Positions 17,290 through 27,502 of a stretch of 64,000 nt of DNA are shown here, one piece after another. The stretch is from RBC038 sp041390625. Its GTDB lineage: Bacteria; Chloroflexota; Dehalococcoidia; UBA2979. Numbering within the stretch: position 1 is the stretch's first letter; each line of letters begins with the position of its first letter. Both the position numbers and the translations under genes were made by a program. Under the pieces are notes generated by a model, which had not been told where the DNA came from, ran no database searches, and saw only the letters and a program-made list of their open reading frames with translations. Location: positions 186,001 through 250,000 of the forward strand of contig JAWKPM010000003.1 of NCBI GenBank assembly GCA_041390625.1, given 5' to 3'.

Positions 17290-17922
17290 GTGGACATCAG
17301 CTGGCTCGGCCACGCGTGTATCCGAATGCGGACTTCGGGCGCCATGATCATGATGGATCCGGTCGACCGCGAGAGCGGCTACGACATGAGCCGCCCCACC
17401 GCCGACATCGTGACGATCAGCTGCGAGGTCCCGTCGCACTCGAACGAGCGCGGCATCAAGGGCGAGTTCACGGTTCTCAACGCCCCCGGCGAATACGAGA
17501 TTCGAGGCGTGCAGTTCATGGGCGTGGCCACGCGCCCTCCGCACGTCGAGGGCGAACCGCCGGGCGACCGCAACACGATCTTCGTCGTGGAGGCCGATGA
17601 CCTGCGCGTCGCGCACCTAGGTCGCCTCGGCTGGCGCCTGGCCTCGGACCAGGCGGAGCACCTCGGCGAGGTCGACATCCTGCTGATCCCGATCGGCGGG
17701 GCGCCCGGCCTCGATGCAGCGGAGGCGGGACGGCTGGTGCGCGAGATCGACCCGAAGGTCGTGATCCCGATGCACTACACGCCGGACGCGAACGACCTGC
17801 CGCCCGAGGACTTCATCAAGGCGATCGGCGCCACACCCGAGGAACCCACCAACCGCGTCTCGATTCAGCGCCGCGGCCTCGGTGAGAACACGCGCCTGGT
17901 GGTGCTCCAGCCTCGGGGCTGA
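17290..17922 (+). CDS. MBL-fold metal-dependent hydrolase (UlaG-like)
   Basis: A 210-residue small metallo-beta-lactamase-fold protein. It begins MDISWLGHACIRM, the first strand and loop of the UlaG/beta-lactamase_3 type, and has an HY metal ligand near the C-terminus (KVVIPMHYTP). The classical HxHxDH motif is replaced: after the second strand the sequence is ISCEVPSHSN rather than THxHxDH, with a conserved-looking H in PSHSNE. Proteins of this short subtype are common and uncharacterised. It starts at GTG and ends before a bidirectional terminator. Confidence 0.75.
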   Translation: MDISWLGHACIRMRTSGAMIMMDPVDRESGYDMSRPTADIVTISCEVPSHSNERGIKGEFTVLNAPGEYEIRGVQFMGVATRPPHVEGEPPGDRNTIFVVEADDLRVAHLGRLGWRLASDQAEHLGEVDILLIPIGGAPGLDAAEAGRLVREIDPKVVIPMHYTPDANDLPPEDFIKAIGATPEEPTNRVSIQRRGLGENTRLVVLQPRG

Positions 17923-17955
17923 GCCTCACCCGCACAACATCGAACTGACGTAGCA

Positions 17956-17980
17956 AGGCCCGGGCATATGGCCCGGGCCT
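17956..17980. terminator. Bidirectional terminator-like hairpin
   Basis: Perfect ten-base arms AGGCCCGGGC (17956-17965) and GCCCGGGCCT (17971-17980) around a five-base loop. It lies in the 94-base gap between two convergent genes, with a T-rich flank (CGTCGTTGTT) on the plus side. Confidence 0.8.
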
Positions 17981-18016
17981 CGTCGTTGTTCGGTCTGAGA
18001 TGAGCCTCGGCGCCCG

Positions 18017-19108
18017 CTAGGGCAAGAAGAGCATCGGGTTGACGATCTCGCCGTTGCGCCGCAGCTCGAAGTGGAGGTGCGGGCCGGTCGAGCGCCCGGT
18101 CGTGCCGCTGATGCCGATGATCTGGCCCTGCTCGACGTAGTCGCCGAGGCCGACCGAGAACTGCGAGAGGTGCGCGTAGCGCGTCGTGTAGCCATCGCCG
18201 TGGTCGATCTCGATGTAGTAGCCGTAGGAGCAGCATTCGTCGCCGCCGGCGAAGACGACCTGACCGGCGGCCGACGCCGCGATCGGGATGTACGGCGCGC
18301 TGATGTCGATGCCCAGCGGGTGCGACGGGCCGAACTCCGAGGTGATGGGACCGAACAGCGGCCAGATGAAGCCGGTCGCTGACGCGTCGCGCGTCACCAC
18401 CTGCGGCGCGGGCTCCTCCGGGCGGATGGTCGGCGCGGGCGGCGGCACGACACGGCCACCCGGCACGAGGATCATCGAGCCTTCCTGCAGCTGGTTCGGG
18501 TCGGACAACCCGTTCGCCGGGAAGTCGATGACGTCCTGGACCTCGGCGTCGTACTGCGTCGCGATCTCCGTCAGCGTCTCATCGAGGCGGACGGCGTGGA
18601 TGATGCCTTCGACCGCCGGGATCTGCAGGAGCTGCCCCGGCTGGAGCAGGTTCTCGTCATCGATGATGTCGATGTTGTTCCAGAGGATGTACTCGCGCGC
18701 GATGCCGAACTTCTCGGCGATGAGGGAGATGTTGTCGCCCTCGAGCACCTCGTAGCGGTAGAAGAGCGGGATCTGCTCCTGCTCGCGCGCACTCACCGTG
18801 CCGCCGTCCGGCTGGCTGGCGGCGGTCTCGCTCGCGGCGCTCTGCAGCTGATCGATGGTCGCCTGCGTGGAATCCGAGGTGCCGAGCAGCGCCTGCTGCT
18901 CGACGAACGGCGACACCATGGTGAGGGGCAAAGGCGCCGAGCCGATCGAGTTCGTGCTGACGGTCGGCGCGGAGGCGGCGAGGCCGGGCACCGAGAGCGC
19001 GCGTGCGCTCAACGACGGTGCCGTGGGATTCGCAGAGGCTTCCGTCGAGGAGCCGACGCCAACCATGAGGACCGCGAGCAACAGTGCGCCCGCCGCGGCG
19101 GCGTGCAC
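18017..19108 (-). CDS. Secreted LysM-M23 peptidoglycan endopeptidase
   Basis: A 363-residue protein with an N-terminal hydrophobic signal (about 5-20), two LysM domains (about 115-165 and about 168-215; LFYRYEVLEGDNISLIAEKF and AVRLDETLTEIATQY), a Pro-rich linker and an M23 domain (about 245-360) with HPLGIDIS and HLHFEL metal motifs. It likely binds and cuts wall peptidoglycan. The only ordinary start is GTG 19108, which leaves no positive charge before the signal; an in-frame CTG at about 19162 would add an Arg-rich N-terminus. A -10 candidate (TATAAC) lies at 19323-19318, implying a leader near 200 bases. Confidence 0.88.
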   Translation of the reverse strand: MHAAAAGALLLAVLMVGVGSSTEASANPTAPSLSARALSVPGLAASAPTVSTNSIGSAPLPLTMVSPFVEQQALLGTSDSTQATIDQLQSAASETAASQPDGGTVSAREQEQIPLFYRYEVLEGDNISLIAEKFGIAREYILWNNIDIIDDENLLQPGQLLQIPAVEGIIHAVRLDETLTEIATQYDAEVQDVIDFPANGLSDPNQLQEGSMILVPGGRVVPPPAPTIRPEEPAPQVVTRDASATGFIWPLFGPITSEFGPSHPLGIDISAPYIPIAASAAGQVVFAGGDECCSYGYYIEIDHGDGYTTRYAHLSQFSVGLGDYVEQGQIIGISGTTGRSTGPHLHFELRRNGEIVNPMLFLP

Positions 19109-19295
19109 GACCCAGCGCTGAGCGCGGGCCGGCTCCTGGCCGCGAACTCGTGCCCGGAGCAGCCGCCTGCTCCGTCGCCTCGGGGGAGGCGGCGAGATGG
19201 TACCTCGGATACGAGCGTCCCTTCGGCGACGACACCCTACCTCGCAGCCGGGCGAACCCGGCGGAGGCGGCGGATGGTAGCACGTGTCACGCCCG

Positions 19296-19367
19296 CGAGA
19301 GGCGCCTACACCACTCGGTTATACACAATCCGATTTGGGAAGCGCCAGCCAGAACCGACGCCTCTCG
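19296..19367 (-). repeat. Inverted repeat downstream of rho
   Basis: CGAGAGGCG (19296-19304) and CGCCTCTCG (19359-19367) form a perfect nine-base inverted repeat enclosing 54 bases, just after the rho stop. The enclosed, relatively AT-rich stretch carries a TATAAC-like -10 for the LysM-M23 gene. Its purpose is unknown; it may be a 3' structure of the rho mRNA. Confidence 0.5.
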
Positions 19368-19374
19368 ATCGAGG

Positions 19375-20790
19375 TTAGATCACCTCGGTCTTGAGGCCCA
19401 TTAAGAATTCTGAATTCGTTTCGGTCTTCGAGAGGCGCTCGATAATGCGCTCGGCTGCGTCGGAGCCGCCCTCCTCGACCATCGAGGCCATGCGGCGGAG
19501 CAGCCAGATCTGGCGCAGCTCCTCCTCGCTGAACAGCAGGTCCTCGCGTCGGGTGGACGAACCAAGGACATCGAGGGCGGGGTAGACGCGCTTCTCGGCG
19601 AGGCGTCGCACGAGCCGCAGCTCCATGTTCCCGGTGCCCTTGAACTCCTCGAAGATGACGTCGTCCATGCGCGAGCCGGTCTCGATGAGACAGGTCGCGA
19701 TGATGGTGAGCGAGCCACCCTGCTCGGTGTTGCGTGCCGCGCCGAAGAAGCGCTTCGGCGGGTACAGCGCGATCGGGTCCATACCACCGGACAGCGTGCG
19801 TCCACTGGTCGGCATCGCGAGGTTGTAAGCGCGAGCGAGACGCGTGATCGAGTCCATCAGGATGACAACGTCGGTGCCGCCCTCGACGAGGCGCTTGGCG
19901 CGCTCGAGCGCGGCCTCGGCGACACGGCAGTGGTCCTCGACCGGCTCGTCGAAGGTCGAGGCGACGACCTCGCCCCGGACGGAGCGCTGCATGTCGGTGA
20001 CTTCCTCGGGCCGCTCACCGATGAGCAGGACCATGAGGTGCAGGTCGGGAGCGTTCGTGGCGATGCCGTGGGCGATCGACTTCAGGAGCATCGTCTTACC
20101 GGCCTTCGGCGGCGAGACGATGAGGCCGCGCTGGCCTCGGCCGACGGGTGCGAAGAGGTCGATCATCCGCTGACTGAGCTCGCCGGCGTTGGTCTCCAGG
20201 TGGAGCATCTTGTTCGGGAAGATCGGCGTCAGGTTCTCGAAGAACGGACGGCGCTTGGCCTCCTCGGGGTCCATGCCGTTGACGGCGTCGACGCGGAGCA
20301 GGCCGTAGTACTTCTCGGAATCCTTGGGCTGGCGCACCTGGCCGGTGACGTAGTCGCCGCCACGGAGGCCGAAACGTCGAATCTGGGACTGGGAAACGTA
20401 GACATCGTTCGGGCCGGGAATGAGGCGCTCGCCGCGCAGGAAGCCGAACCCGTCGTCGACGACCGTGAGCACGCCGCCGGAGAAGATGTTGCCGTTGTGC
20501 TCCGCCTGCCGCTGGAGCATCCGGAAGATGAGCTCTTGCGTGTGCATCGCGGCGGGGTTCTCGACCCCGAGCTCGGTGGCCTTCTCGATCAGCTCATCGC
20601 GGCTCTGCTTCTCGAGCTCGGCGATGTTCAGGGAAGGGGCATTGGGGTCGGGCGGGGGCGCGTTGCGCCCGTCGTCGTCGTAGTTCGGCATTCCGTCGCG
20701 GTTGCCGCCTCCGCCGCGACGCCGGCCGCGACGGCCTTCGCCAGGTTCGGACGGCGCACCACGGCGCCCGCGCATCGGGAGTTGTGTCAT
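19375..20790 (-). CDS. rho: Transcription termination factor Rho
   Basis: A 471-residue Rho. An Arg/Gly-rich extension (about 1-50) precedes the N-terminal helix bundle (SRDELIEKATELGV), the cold-shock RNA-binding domain (DDGFGFLR, about 110-118) and the RecA-type ATPase core with Walker A PPKAGKTML and Walker B VVILMDS. The hexamer threads RNA and releases RNA polymerase. A good promoter (20881-20909) leaves a leader of about 84 bases, room for Rho autoregulation. The basic extension is typical of high-GC phyla. Confidence 0.97.
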   Translation of the reverse strand: MTQLPMRGRRGAPSEPGEGRRGRRRGGGGNRDGMPNYDDDGRNAPPPDPNAPSLNIAELEKQSRDELIEKATELGVENPAAMHTQELIFRMLQRQAEHNGNIFSGGVLTVVDDGFGFLRGERLIPGPNDVYVSQSQIRRFGLRGGDYVTGQVRQPKDSEKYYGLLRVDAVNGMDPEEAKRRPFFENLTPIFPNKMLHLETNAGELSQRMIDLFAPVGRGQRGLIVSPPKAGKTMLLKSIAHGIATNAPDLHLMVLLIGERPEEVTDMQRSVRGEVVASTFDEPVEDHCRVAEAALERAKRLVEGGTDVVILMDSITRLARAYNLAMPTSGRTLSGGMDPIALYPPKRFFGAARNTEQGGSLTIIATCLIETGSRMDDVIFEEFKGTGNMELRLVRRLAEKRVYPALDVLGSSTRREDLLFSEEELRQIWLLRRMASMVEEGGSDAAERIIERLSKTETNSEFLMGLKTEVI

Positions 20791-20880
20791 AGGTGAACCA
20801 CGTGCCTTTGTGGCTGCCGAAACGGCAATCCAAGGGGTTGTGAGGTGAGGAAAGTGCGTCGTGTGGAACGACTACCAAAC

Positions 20881-20909
20881 ACTATAGAGATACTCCTCGC
20901 ATTCGACAA
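20881..20909 (-). promoter_or_regulatory. Promoter of rho
   Basis: On the minus strand, -35 TTGTCG (20909-20904), a 17-base spacer and -10 TATAGT (20886-20881). The start would be near 20874, about 84 bases before the rho ATG. Confidence 0.75.
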
Positions 20910-20947
20910 TACGTGCCGCATCGACAGGTCCTGGGCCATCGAGGAGC

Positions 20948-21408
20948 CTAGAACGGCTGTGCGACAGGCAGCCACACCATCAGCGGGATGGTGAGCACGA
21001 CGAGCGTCCCGAAGACGATCGGGACGTTGTCCGCGAGCGCGCTTCGCAACTCGTCTGTCATCTGTCCTCGCTTCTGCGCCTGCAGCGCGAGGTAGCGCAC
21101 GCGCCTCAGGCCCACGCCCATCAGCGGCACGAAGATGAAGACATCGAGAGCGAACACGACCTCAAGGGCGAGCAGCCAGCCCGTCCGCACGAGGTTCCAG
21201 TCCTCGGCCGCCGCCCACGCGAAGCCGGTGATACCGGTTGCGATCAGGCCCGGCAGCAGCCACGTGCTCTCGTTCGTCTGTGCTTCGCTCAGCAGCAGGG
21301 ACTTCCGCTCGAGGTCGTTCGTGGACCAGGCGCGCCAGATGAGCGGCACCGTGTTCCCCACCCCGGCCATCATCCAGAACAGGGCGAGGATGTGCACCAG
21401 GCGCCAGA

Positions 21409-21412
<4 letters not shown>
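20948..21412 (-). CDS. Four-helix membrane protein (DUF2269-like)
   Basis: A 154-residue protein with four membrane helices (about 3-22, 50-68, 78-100 and 130-150), resembling DUF2269. It begins MIWRLVHILALFWMMAG, with a His in the first helix as in that family. The ATG overlaps the pyrG stop by 4 bases (ATGA), so it is translated after pyrG. No enzymatic motif is visible and the function is unknown. A similar four-helix protein lies at 34546-35067. Confidence 0.7.
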
Positions 21413-23088
<1,676 letters not shown>

Positions 23089-23212
23089 CAGGAACCTGAT
23101 TCGGCGGGGAGCGGCGCGTGGTGACGCGAGTAAGGGTGCACGCCCAATCTTCGGCGGCTCCTCGCGGGGTGTCAATCGCCACGCGTCCCGGCGTGCGTGA
23201 GGGAGCACGAAG

Positions 23213-23695
23213 ATGCAGCAGATCAAGCGCTCGCGAGCGATCGGCACCGGCCGACTCGCGGTCCTCGATGAGCGGGTCGCCTCCTTCATGGAGGGCTGGG
23301 GCCACCTCCTGCACCGTGTCTCCCTGGGGGTGATGTTCCTCTGGTTCGGCACGCTGAAGCTGATGGGGTTCGAGACGGCGACCGGGCTGCTATCCAAGAC
23401 GATCTACTGGGGTCCGGAAGATCTTGTCGTGGCGGTACTCGGCGCCTGGGAGATGGCGGTGGGCATCGCGCTCATCCACCGCCCGCTCATTCGCCTCGCG
23501 CTGCTGCTCCTGGCGATCCGCCTGCCGGCAACGGCACTGGCGCTGGTCCTCGAGGCCGACGTGACCTTCGCCGACGCTCCGCTCGCACCGACGCCCGAGG
23601 GACAGTTCCTCATCAAGGACCTGCTGCTCTTCAGCGCGGCCCTCGTGATCGGAGGCACCGTGCGAGGTGAGCGGCCCCCGCACGTCCACCACTAG
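23213..23695 (+). CDS. DoxX-like membrane protein
   Basis: A 160-residue protein with four membrane helices (about 38-52, 68-88, 92-112 and 132-150). It has the DoxX-type first helix (LGVMFLWFGTLKLMG) and a LGAWEMAVGI-like second. DoxX relatives sit in redox or oxidative-stress contexts, but no partner is encoded here. It ends in a short His-rich tail (HVHH). Function is unknown. Confidence 0.65.
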   Translation: MQQIKRSRAIGTGRLAVLDERVASFMEGWGHLLHRVSLGVMFLWFGTLKLMGFETATGLLSKTIYWGPEDLVVAVLGAWEMAVGIALIHRPLIRLALLLLAIRLPATALALVLEADVTFADAPLAPTPEGQFLIKDLLLFSAALVIGGTVRGERPPHVHH

Positions 23696-23716
23696 GCTCA
23701 CTCGGCCGCTCGAGCA

Positions 23717-24409
23717 TCAGGCGAGGTGCTTCATCGCCTCGCGGCGGCTGAGGCCGCTCAGTCGATCCTCGTGGGCCGCGACGAAGGCGCGCACCCACTC
23801 GGGGTCCTGCTTCGCGTGCTGGCGCAGCGCCCAGCCGATCGCCTTGCGAATGAAGAAGTCACGGTCCTCAAGGTTGGCCTCGACGCAGTCGGTCAGCAGG
23901 GACGTATCGAGGCGGTCCCGACGCTTCAGCTGGCAGATGATCGAGGCGCGGCGCTTCCAGAGGTCCTCGTCGCGACCCCACCGGCGCATCAGTGCCGTCA
24001 TCCACTCGGTGTCGCTGTCGAGCAGCTCGCCGAGGAGGTTCGAGGCGATGGTGTCGACATAGTCCCACCAGGCCCCCTCGACGATCATCGCCTCGTACAG
24101 CGGGAGCGCGTCGCGCGTGCGGAACTTGCGGTAGGCGCTGCGCTTCGCCAACTCGATGGCGGCGTAGCGCTCCTCGCGATGCGTGGCTTCGCGCCAGAGC
24201 CCCTCGATGGTGTTGCGCCAGTCCTCGGCAGTCGCGAGCGGGTGCGCGCGGAACGCCTCGCCGAAGATCTTCCGCTGGGCGGGGCTCGGTGCGCCGTAGT
24301 ACGGCATCGAGGACTTCATGTAACGCTGCATCTGCGGCGCGCGGTCGGGATCCGCAGCCGCCTCGAGGCCGACGCGCACCGCCTCGATGAGTGCTCGGTC
24401 TGCGGTCAT
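23717..24409 (-). CDS. DNA alkylation repair protein (AlkD-like glycosylase)
   Basis: A 230-residue HEAT-like repeat protein of the AlkC/AlkD family. The residues known in Bacillus AlkD can be matched: WWDYVD (Trp, Asp), KRRASI (Arg) and RKAIGWALRQ (Trp). AlkD removes positively charged alkylpurines without flipping the base. ATG 24409 gives the full family length; it overlaps the DDN-type stop by 4 bases (ATGA). Confidence 0.9.
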   Translation of the reverse strand: MTADRALIEAVRVGLEAAADPDRAPQMQRYMKSSMPYYGAPSPAQRKIFGEAFRAHPLATAEDWRNTIEGLWREATHREERYAAIELAKRSAYRKFRTRDALPLYEAMIVEGAWWDYVDTIASNLLGELLDSDTEWMTALMRRWGRDEDLWKRRASIICQLKRRDRLDTSLLTDCVEANLEDRDFFIRKAIGWALRQHAKQDPEWVRAFVAAHEDRLSGLSRREAMKHLA

Positions 24410-24798
24410 GCGGCCTCGAGGTCCACCCGCAGGAGGACGCTGTCGACGCCTCGGCGCTCGGCCACCTTGCCGAGCATCGTGCCGCGCAGCGCCTCGAGGG
24501 CGTCCGTGTCGTCGGATGCGAGAACGCGGCCGGTGCCTCGGAGGTGGCGGCCGCGATGGAGTACCTCGACGGGGGCGGGCTGCCGGAGGTTGCGCCACCA
24601 GGTGCGTGCTCGATGGCTCAGGATGAAGAGTGAATTTCCTCGGGCCACGCACTGCACCGGCGTCGAGTAGCGCTTACCGCTTCGGCGCCCGGTGACGGTG
24701 ATGACGAGGATGCCGGCGCCGAGCAGCCCGTGCAGCGGGCTCGCAAGCAGGCCTCGAACGAGGCGGTTACCGATGGAGCGGAGCATCTGCCGGTCCAC
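24406..24798 (-). CDS. DDN-type deazaflavin (F420)-dependent oxidoreductase
   Basis: A 130-residue nitroreductase/deazaflavin family protein (DUF385). It has the signature ITVTGRRSGKRYSTPVQ (about 33-50) and the ARTWWRNLRQPAPVEV strand. These split-barrel proteins bind F420 or FMN. GTG 24798 is taken; ATG 24786 is an alternative. It overlaps both neighbours and so is coupled to SRPBCC and alkD. If it uses F420, the organism must make that cofactor; none of those genes is in the window. Confidence 0.82.
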   Translation of the reverse strand: MDRQMLRSIGNRLVRGLLASPLHGLLGAGILVITVTGRRSGKRYSTPVQCVARGNSLFILSHRARTWWRNLRQPAPVEVLHRGRHLRGTGRVLASDDTDALEALRGTMLGKVAERRGVDSVLLRVDLEAA

Positions 24799-25252
24799 CT
24801 CGCTGCAGGTACGCCCGAAGGCCGCGTTCGCCCTGTCGCATCACCCAGTCGTGGTTCCAAACGAACGCGGGACGCAGGAGCGGTCCGAGCAGGTTCATCC
24901 ACCGCGGTCGCGTGCGGACGTCCCAGAGGTACCGAACTCGAGTGCCCGTCGGCCCGGAAACCAGCCGCCAGAGCCCGACGCCCTCGAGCTCGCCGCTGGC
25001 CAACCCTTCGAGCAGGCGTGGCATTTCGATGCGCGTGCTGCGCACGTCAAAGACGAGGTCGTACGGCAGCGCGCTGCGGAAGGTGTAGCGGCGAACGTTG
25101 CCGATGCCGTCGGCATCACCGGCCTCGATCTGCTCGACGCGACGGACACCCTGCCACCACTCGGGCCAGCGCTCGGAGTCGAGCAGCGCCGCCCAGACGT
25201 CCTCGATGGGCGCGTCGAAGCGCCAGTCGGTGACGAAGCGATAGCGTGCCAC
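24767..25252 (-). CDS. SRPBCC-family (polyketide cyclase-like) protein
   Basis: A 161-residue START-like fold protein. It has the opening strand and helix (FDAPIEDVWAALLDSERWPEWWQG) and the C-terminal long helix (WNHDWVMRQGERGLRAYL) typical of polyketide cyclase/dehydrase-type SRPBCC proteins that hold hydrophobic ligands. GTG start. It overlaps the DDN-type gene by about 32 bases. The ligand is unknown. Confidence 0.78.
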   Translation of the reverse strand: MARYRFVTDWRFDAPIEDVWAALLDSERWPEWWQGVRRVEQIEAGDADGIGNVRRYTFRSALPYDLVFDVRSTRIEMPRLLEGLASGELEGVGLWRLVSGPTGTRVRYLWDVRTRPRWMNLLGPLLRPAFVWNHDWVMRQGERGLRAYLQRGGPADAPLHR

Positions 25253-25270
25253 GGGCTCAGCTCGGCCTGA

Positions 25271-25519
25271 CTAGGCGAAGGCGCCGCCGACCATCTGGAT
25301 CACGAGCTCGACGGTGTCGCCGTCCTCGATGGTCGTCTCGCGCTCGACCTGGGCGCCGTTGACGACGATGAGGATGGCGTCTGCCTCCTCGCCTATGAAG
25401 CCGGAGTCCGCGACCACATCCTTCGCCTTCATGCCGTCGCGGTACGGCATCGAAAGCCGCATCTGACCCTTGATCGAGCGTTCGGCGAGGATGTCGGGCA
25501 TGCGCACGTTGAGGGGCAT
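25271..25519 (-). CDS. MoaD/ThiS-like small protein of the AOR locus
   Basis: An 82-residue ubiquitin-like (beta-grasp) protein ending MVGGAFA, so the Gly-Gly is followed by three residues rather than being C-terminal as in active MoaD. The ATG overlaps the AOR stop by one base (TGATG). Such proteins often accompany aldehyde:ferredoxin oxidoreductases and are presumed to help with the tungsten/molybdopterin cofactor. It may be a sulfur carrier after processing, or only a structural relative. Confidence 0.78.
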   Translation of the reverse strand: MPLNVRMPDILAERSIKGQMRLSMPYRDGMKAKDVVADSGFIGEEADAILIVVNGAQVERETTIEDGDTVELVIQMVGGAFA

Positions 25520-27417
25520 CACACGGCTCCAATCGCATCGGCGACGTCGGCGAGGCCGAGCGCCTCGAGCTTGGCGCGCGCCGGCACCGAGGTCTGCTTG
25601 TCCCAGCCCGCTTCCTCGAACCAGTCGTTGCGCATGGAGGCGGCGTCGATGGTGCGGCCCTCGTGCGGGCCTTCTGCCTGTGGCGGATCGCCGACCATCC
25701 GGCCGGGGATCGAGCGCGCGGCGGGGTTGTTGCCGTGCTTCACGGCGAAGGCCATGCGCAGGTTCGCGATGCGTTCGCCGACGAGTTGCACTTCCTCGTG
25801 GGTCGTGTCCCAGCCGGTCACGAGGTTGATCCACTCGGGGATGCGGGCGGTGGGCGCCATCGAGTAGATGAAGTAGCACATGCCCGACGAGTTCATGATG
25901 TGGGCCGACTCGTTGGCGTGCTTCTCCTTCTTGCCCCAGCCCTCCTCCGAGTAGCGGTCCTCGGGAATCGAGGGCGCGTCGGGGAATTTCGAGGACTTGC
26001 CCGGCGACCACAGGGTGTGGCGCGCGGGCGTCGGGTCGGCGAGGTAGTGCGGCGTGTAGCCCCAGTCGAGCTTCGGGTCGTGCATCGGCGGCTCCTCGCC
26101 ATCGATGTGGACCGCGAAGCGCTCGGCACCGGCCTGGATGCGCTCGGCGGCGCGCTTCGTGCCATCGGCGAGCACGTCGCCGATGCCCTCGCGGCGGCCG
26201 ATGCGGTGGACCATCTCGAGGACGCTCGAGGCGTTGCCCCACGTCAACTCAAGGCCGTCCGTGTCCTCGGCGGTGATGAGGCCGTTCTCGTAGCACTCGA
26301 TGGCGAACGCGATCGTGGCACCGGTCGAGATCGTGTCGAGGCCGTACTCGTTGCACCAGTGGTTGATGGCGATCATGGCGTCCATGTTGTTGACGCCACC
26401 GGTCATCATCCCGAAGGCGCCCATCGTCTCGTACTCGGGACGGTGGGTGTTCTCGGGGAAGGCGAACTCGCCTCGATCGCTGCCGTCCACGGATTCGGCG
26501 CCGCACGCCACCGGGCAGTGCCAGCAGGCGTACTTCTTCTTCATCTCCTTGTTGGCGTTGGGGCCATTCATCTCCGCCATGTCAAAACGGCCGACGAGAT
26601 CGACGATGCCGACGCCACCCCAGTTACGCACCGGCGAGTCGCCGGAGATCGCGGAGTTCGAGGTGATGCCGGTCGTCCCGAAGTTCCGGTAGAAGTTCAG
26701 CGAGCGCTCGTTGAAGCCGCCGAGGGTGTCCTTCACCGTCAGAAGGACATCCTTCGTCTGGGCCTTCACCTTCCTCGTCGGGTTCGCGACCACGGCCTTG
26801 AGACGCTTCGAGCCCATGACGGCGCCGACGCCGGAGCGCGCCGCGAGGCGGCCCCGGTCGTTCGAGATCCCGGACATAATCGAGCGGTGCTCGCCGGCCG
26901 GGCCGATGACGGCCACGCTCGCGTGCTTGCCGAGCTGCTCCTTCATCAGGTCCTCGCACTGGATGGCGAGCATGCCCCAGTATTCGGCGGCGTCACGGAG
27001 CTCGACGGTGTCGTCGTCGATGTAGAGGTAGACGGGGCGCTCGGACTCACCCGAGAACAGGATGCCGTCGTAGCCGGCGAACTTCAGCTTCGGGCCGAAG
27101 TCGCCGCCGCAGTTCGCGTCACCCCAGCCGCCGTTCTTCGGCGACTTGCAGACGACCTGGAAGCGCTGCCCGAAGAGGGGCGTACCGGTGAGCAGTCCGG
27201 GGAAGAACCCGAGGATGTTGTCCGGCCCGAGCGGATCGGCGTCGGCGGGGATGCGGTCGAACAGCAGCCGCGCTCCGAGGCCGTAGCCGCCGAAGAGCGA
27301 GCGGTACATCGCCTCCGGGAGTTCCTCGACCTCGATCTCGCCGGTCGAGAGGTTCACGTTGAGGATGCGCCCGTTGAAGGCGAGGTCCGGTAGGGCTTCC
27401 TGCGTTGCGTCGACCAT
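25519..27417 (-). CDS. Tungsten-type aldehyde:ferredoxin oxidoreductase
   Basis: A 632-residue AOR. The N-terminal pterin-binding domain has GGYGLGARLLFDRIP. The middle has the CWHCPVACG iron-sulfur motif, and a fourth Cys lies late in the protein (NSSGMCYFIY). This family binds a bis-pterin tungsten centre plus a 4Fe-4S cluster and oxidises aldehydes to acids with ferredoxin, or runs in reverse. ATG 27417 follows GGAGG by six bases. The MoaD-like gene is translationally coupled downstream. No ferredoxin gene is adjacent. Confidence 0.92.
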   Translation of the reverse strand: MVDATQEALPDLAFNGRILNVNLSTGEIEVEELPEAMYRSLFGGYGLGARLLFDRIPADADPLGPDNILGFFPGLLTGTPLFGQRFQVVCKSPKNGGWGDANCGGDFGPKLKFAGYDGILFSGESERPVYLYIDDDTVELRDAAEYWGMLAIQCEDLMKEQLGKHASVAVIGPAGEHRSIMSGISNDRGRLAARSGVGAVMGSKRLKAVVANPTRKVKAQTKDVLLTVKDTLGGFNERSLNFYRNFGTTGITSNSAISGDSPVRNWGGVGIVDLVGRFDMAEMNGPNANKEMKKKYACWHCPVACGAESVDGSDRGEFAFPENTHRPEYETMGAFGMMTGGVNNMDAMIAINHWCNEYGLDTISTGATIAFAIECYENGLITAEDTDGLELTWGNASSVLEMVHRIGRREGIGDVLADGTKRAAERIQAGAERFAVHIDGEEPPMHDPKLDWGYTPHYLADPTPARHTLWSPGKSSKFPDAPSIPEDRYSEEGWGKKEKHANESAHIMNSSGMCYFIYSMAPTARIPEWINLVTGWDTTHEEVQLVGERIANLRMAFAVKHGNNPAARSIPGRMVGDPPQAEGPHEGRTIDAASMRNDWFEEAGWDKQTSVPARAKLEALGLADVADAIGAV

Positions 27418-27502
27418 CGGGGCCTCCGAGACTGCGCCGTGTTGCCGGGCGCGCTCGCCGGGCCATAGTCTGGAATCCCGGCGCCGCATGACAGGACGAA
27501 GC

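Noticed and set aside
19109..19317. Possible ydaO (c-di-AMP) riboswitch before the LysM-M23 gene
   Set aside because: The context fits (wall hydrolase, leader near 200 bases, GTAGGGT-like core), but the conserved GTCAGCTAACCTCGTAAGC-type segment is not visible. A covariance-model search with RF00379 would decide.
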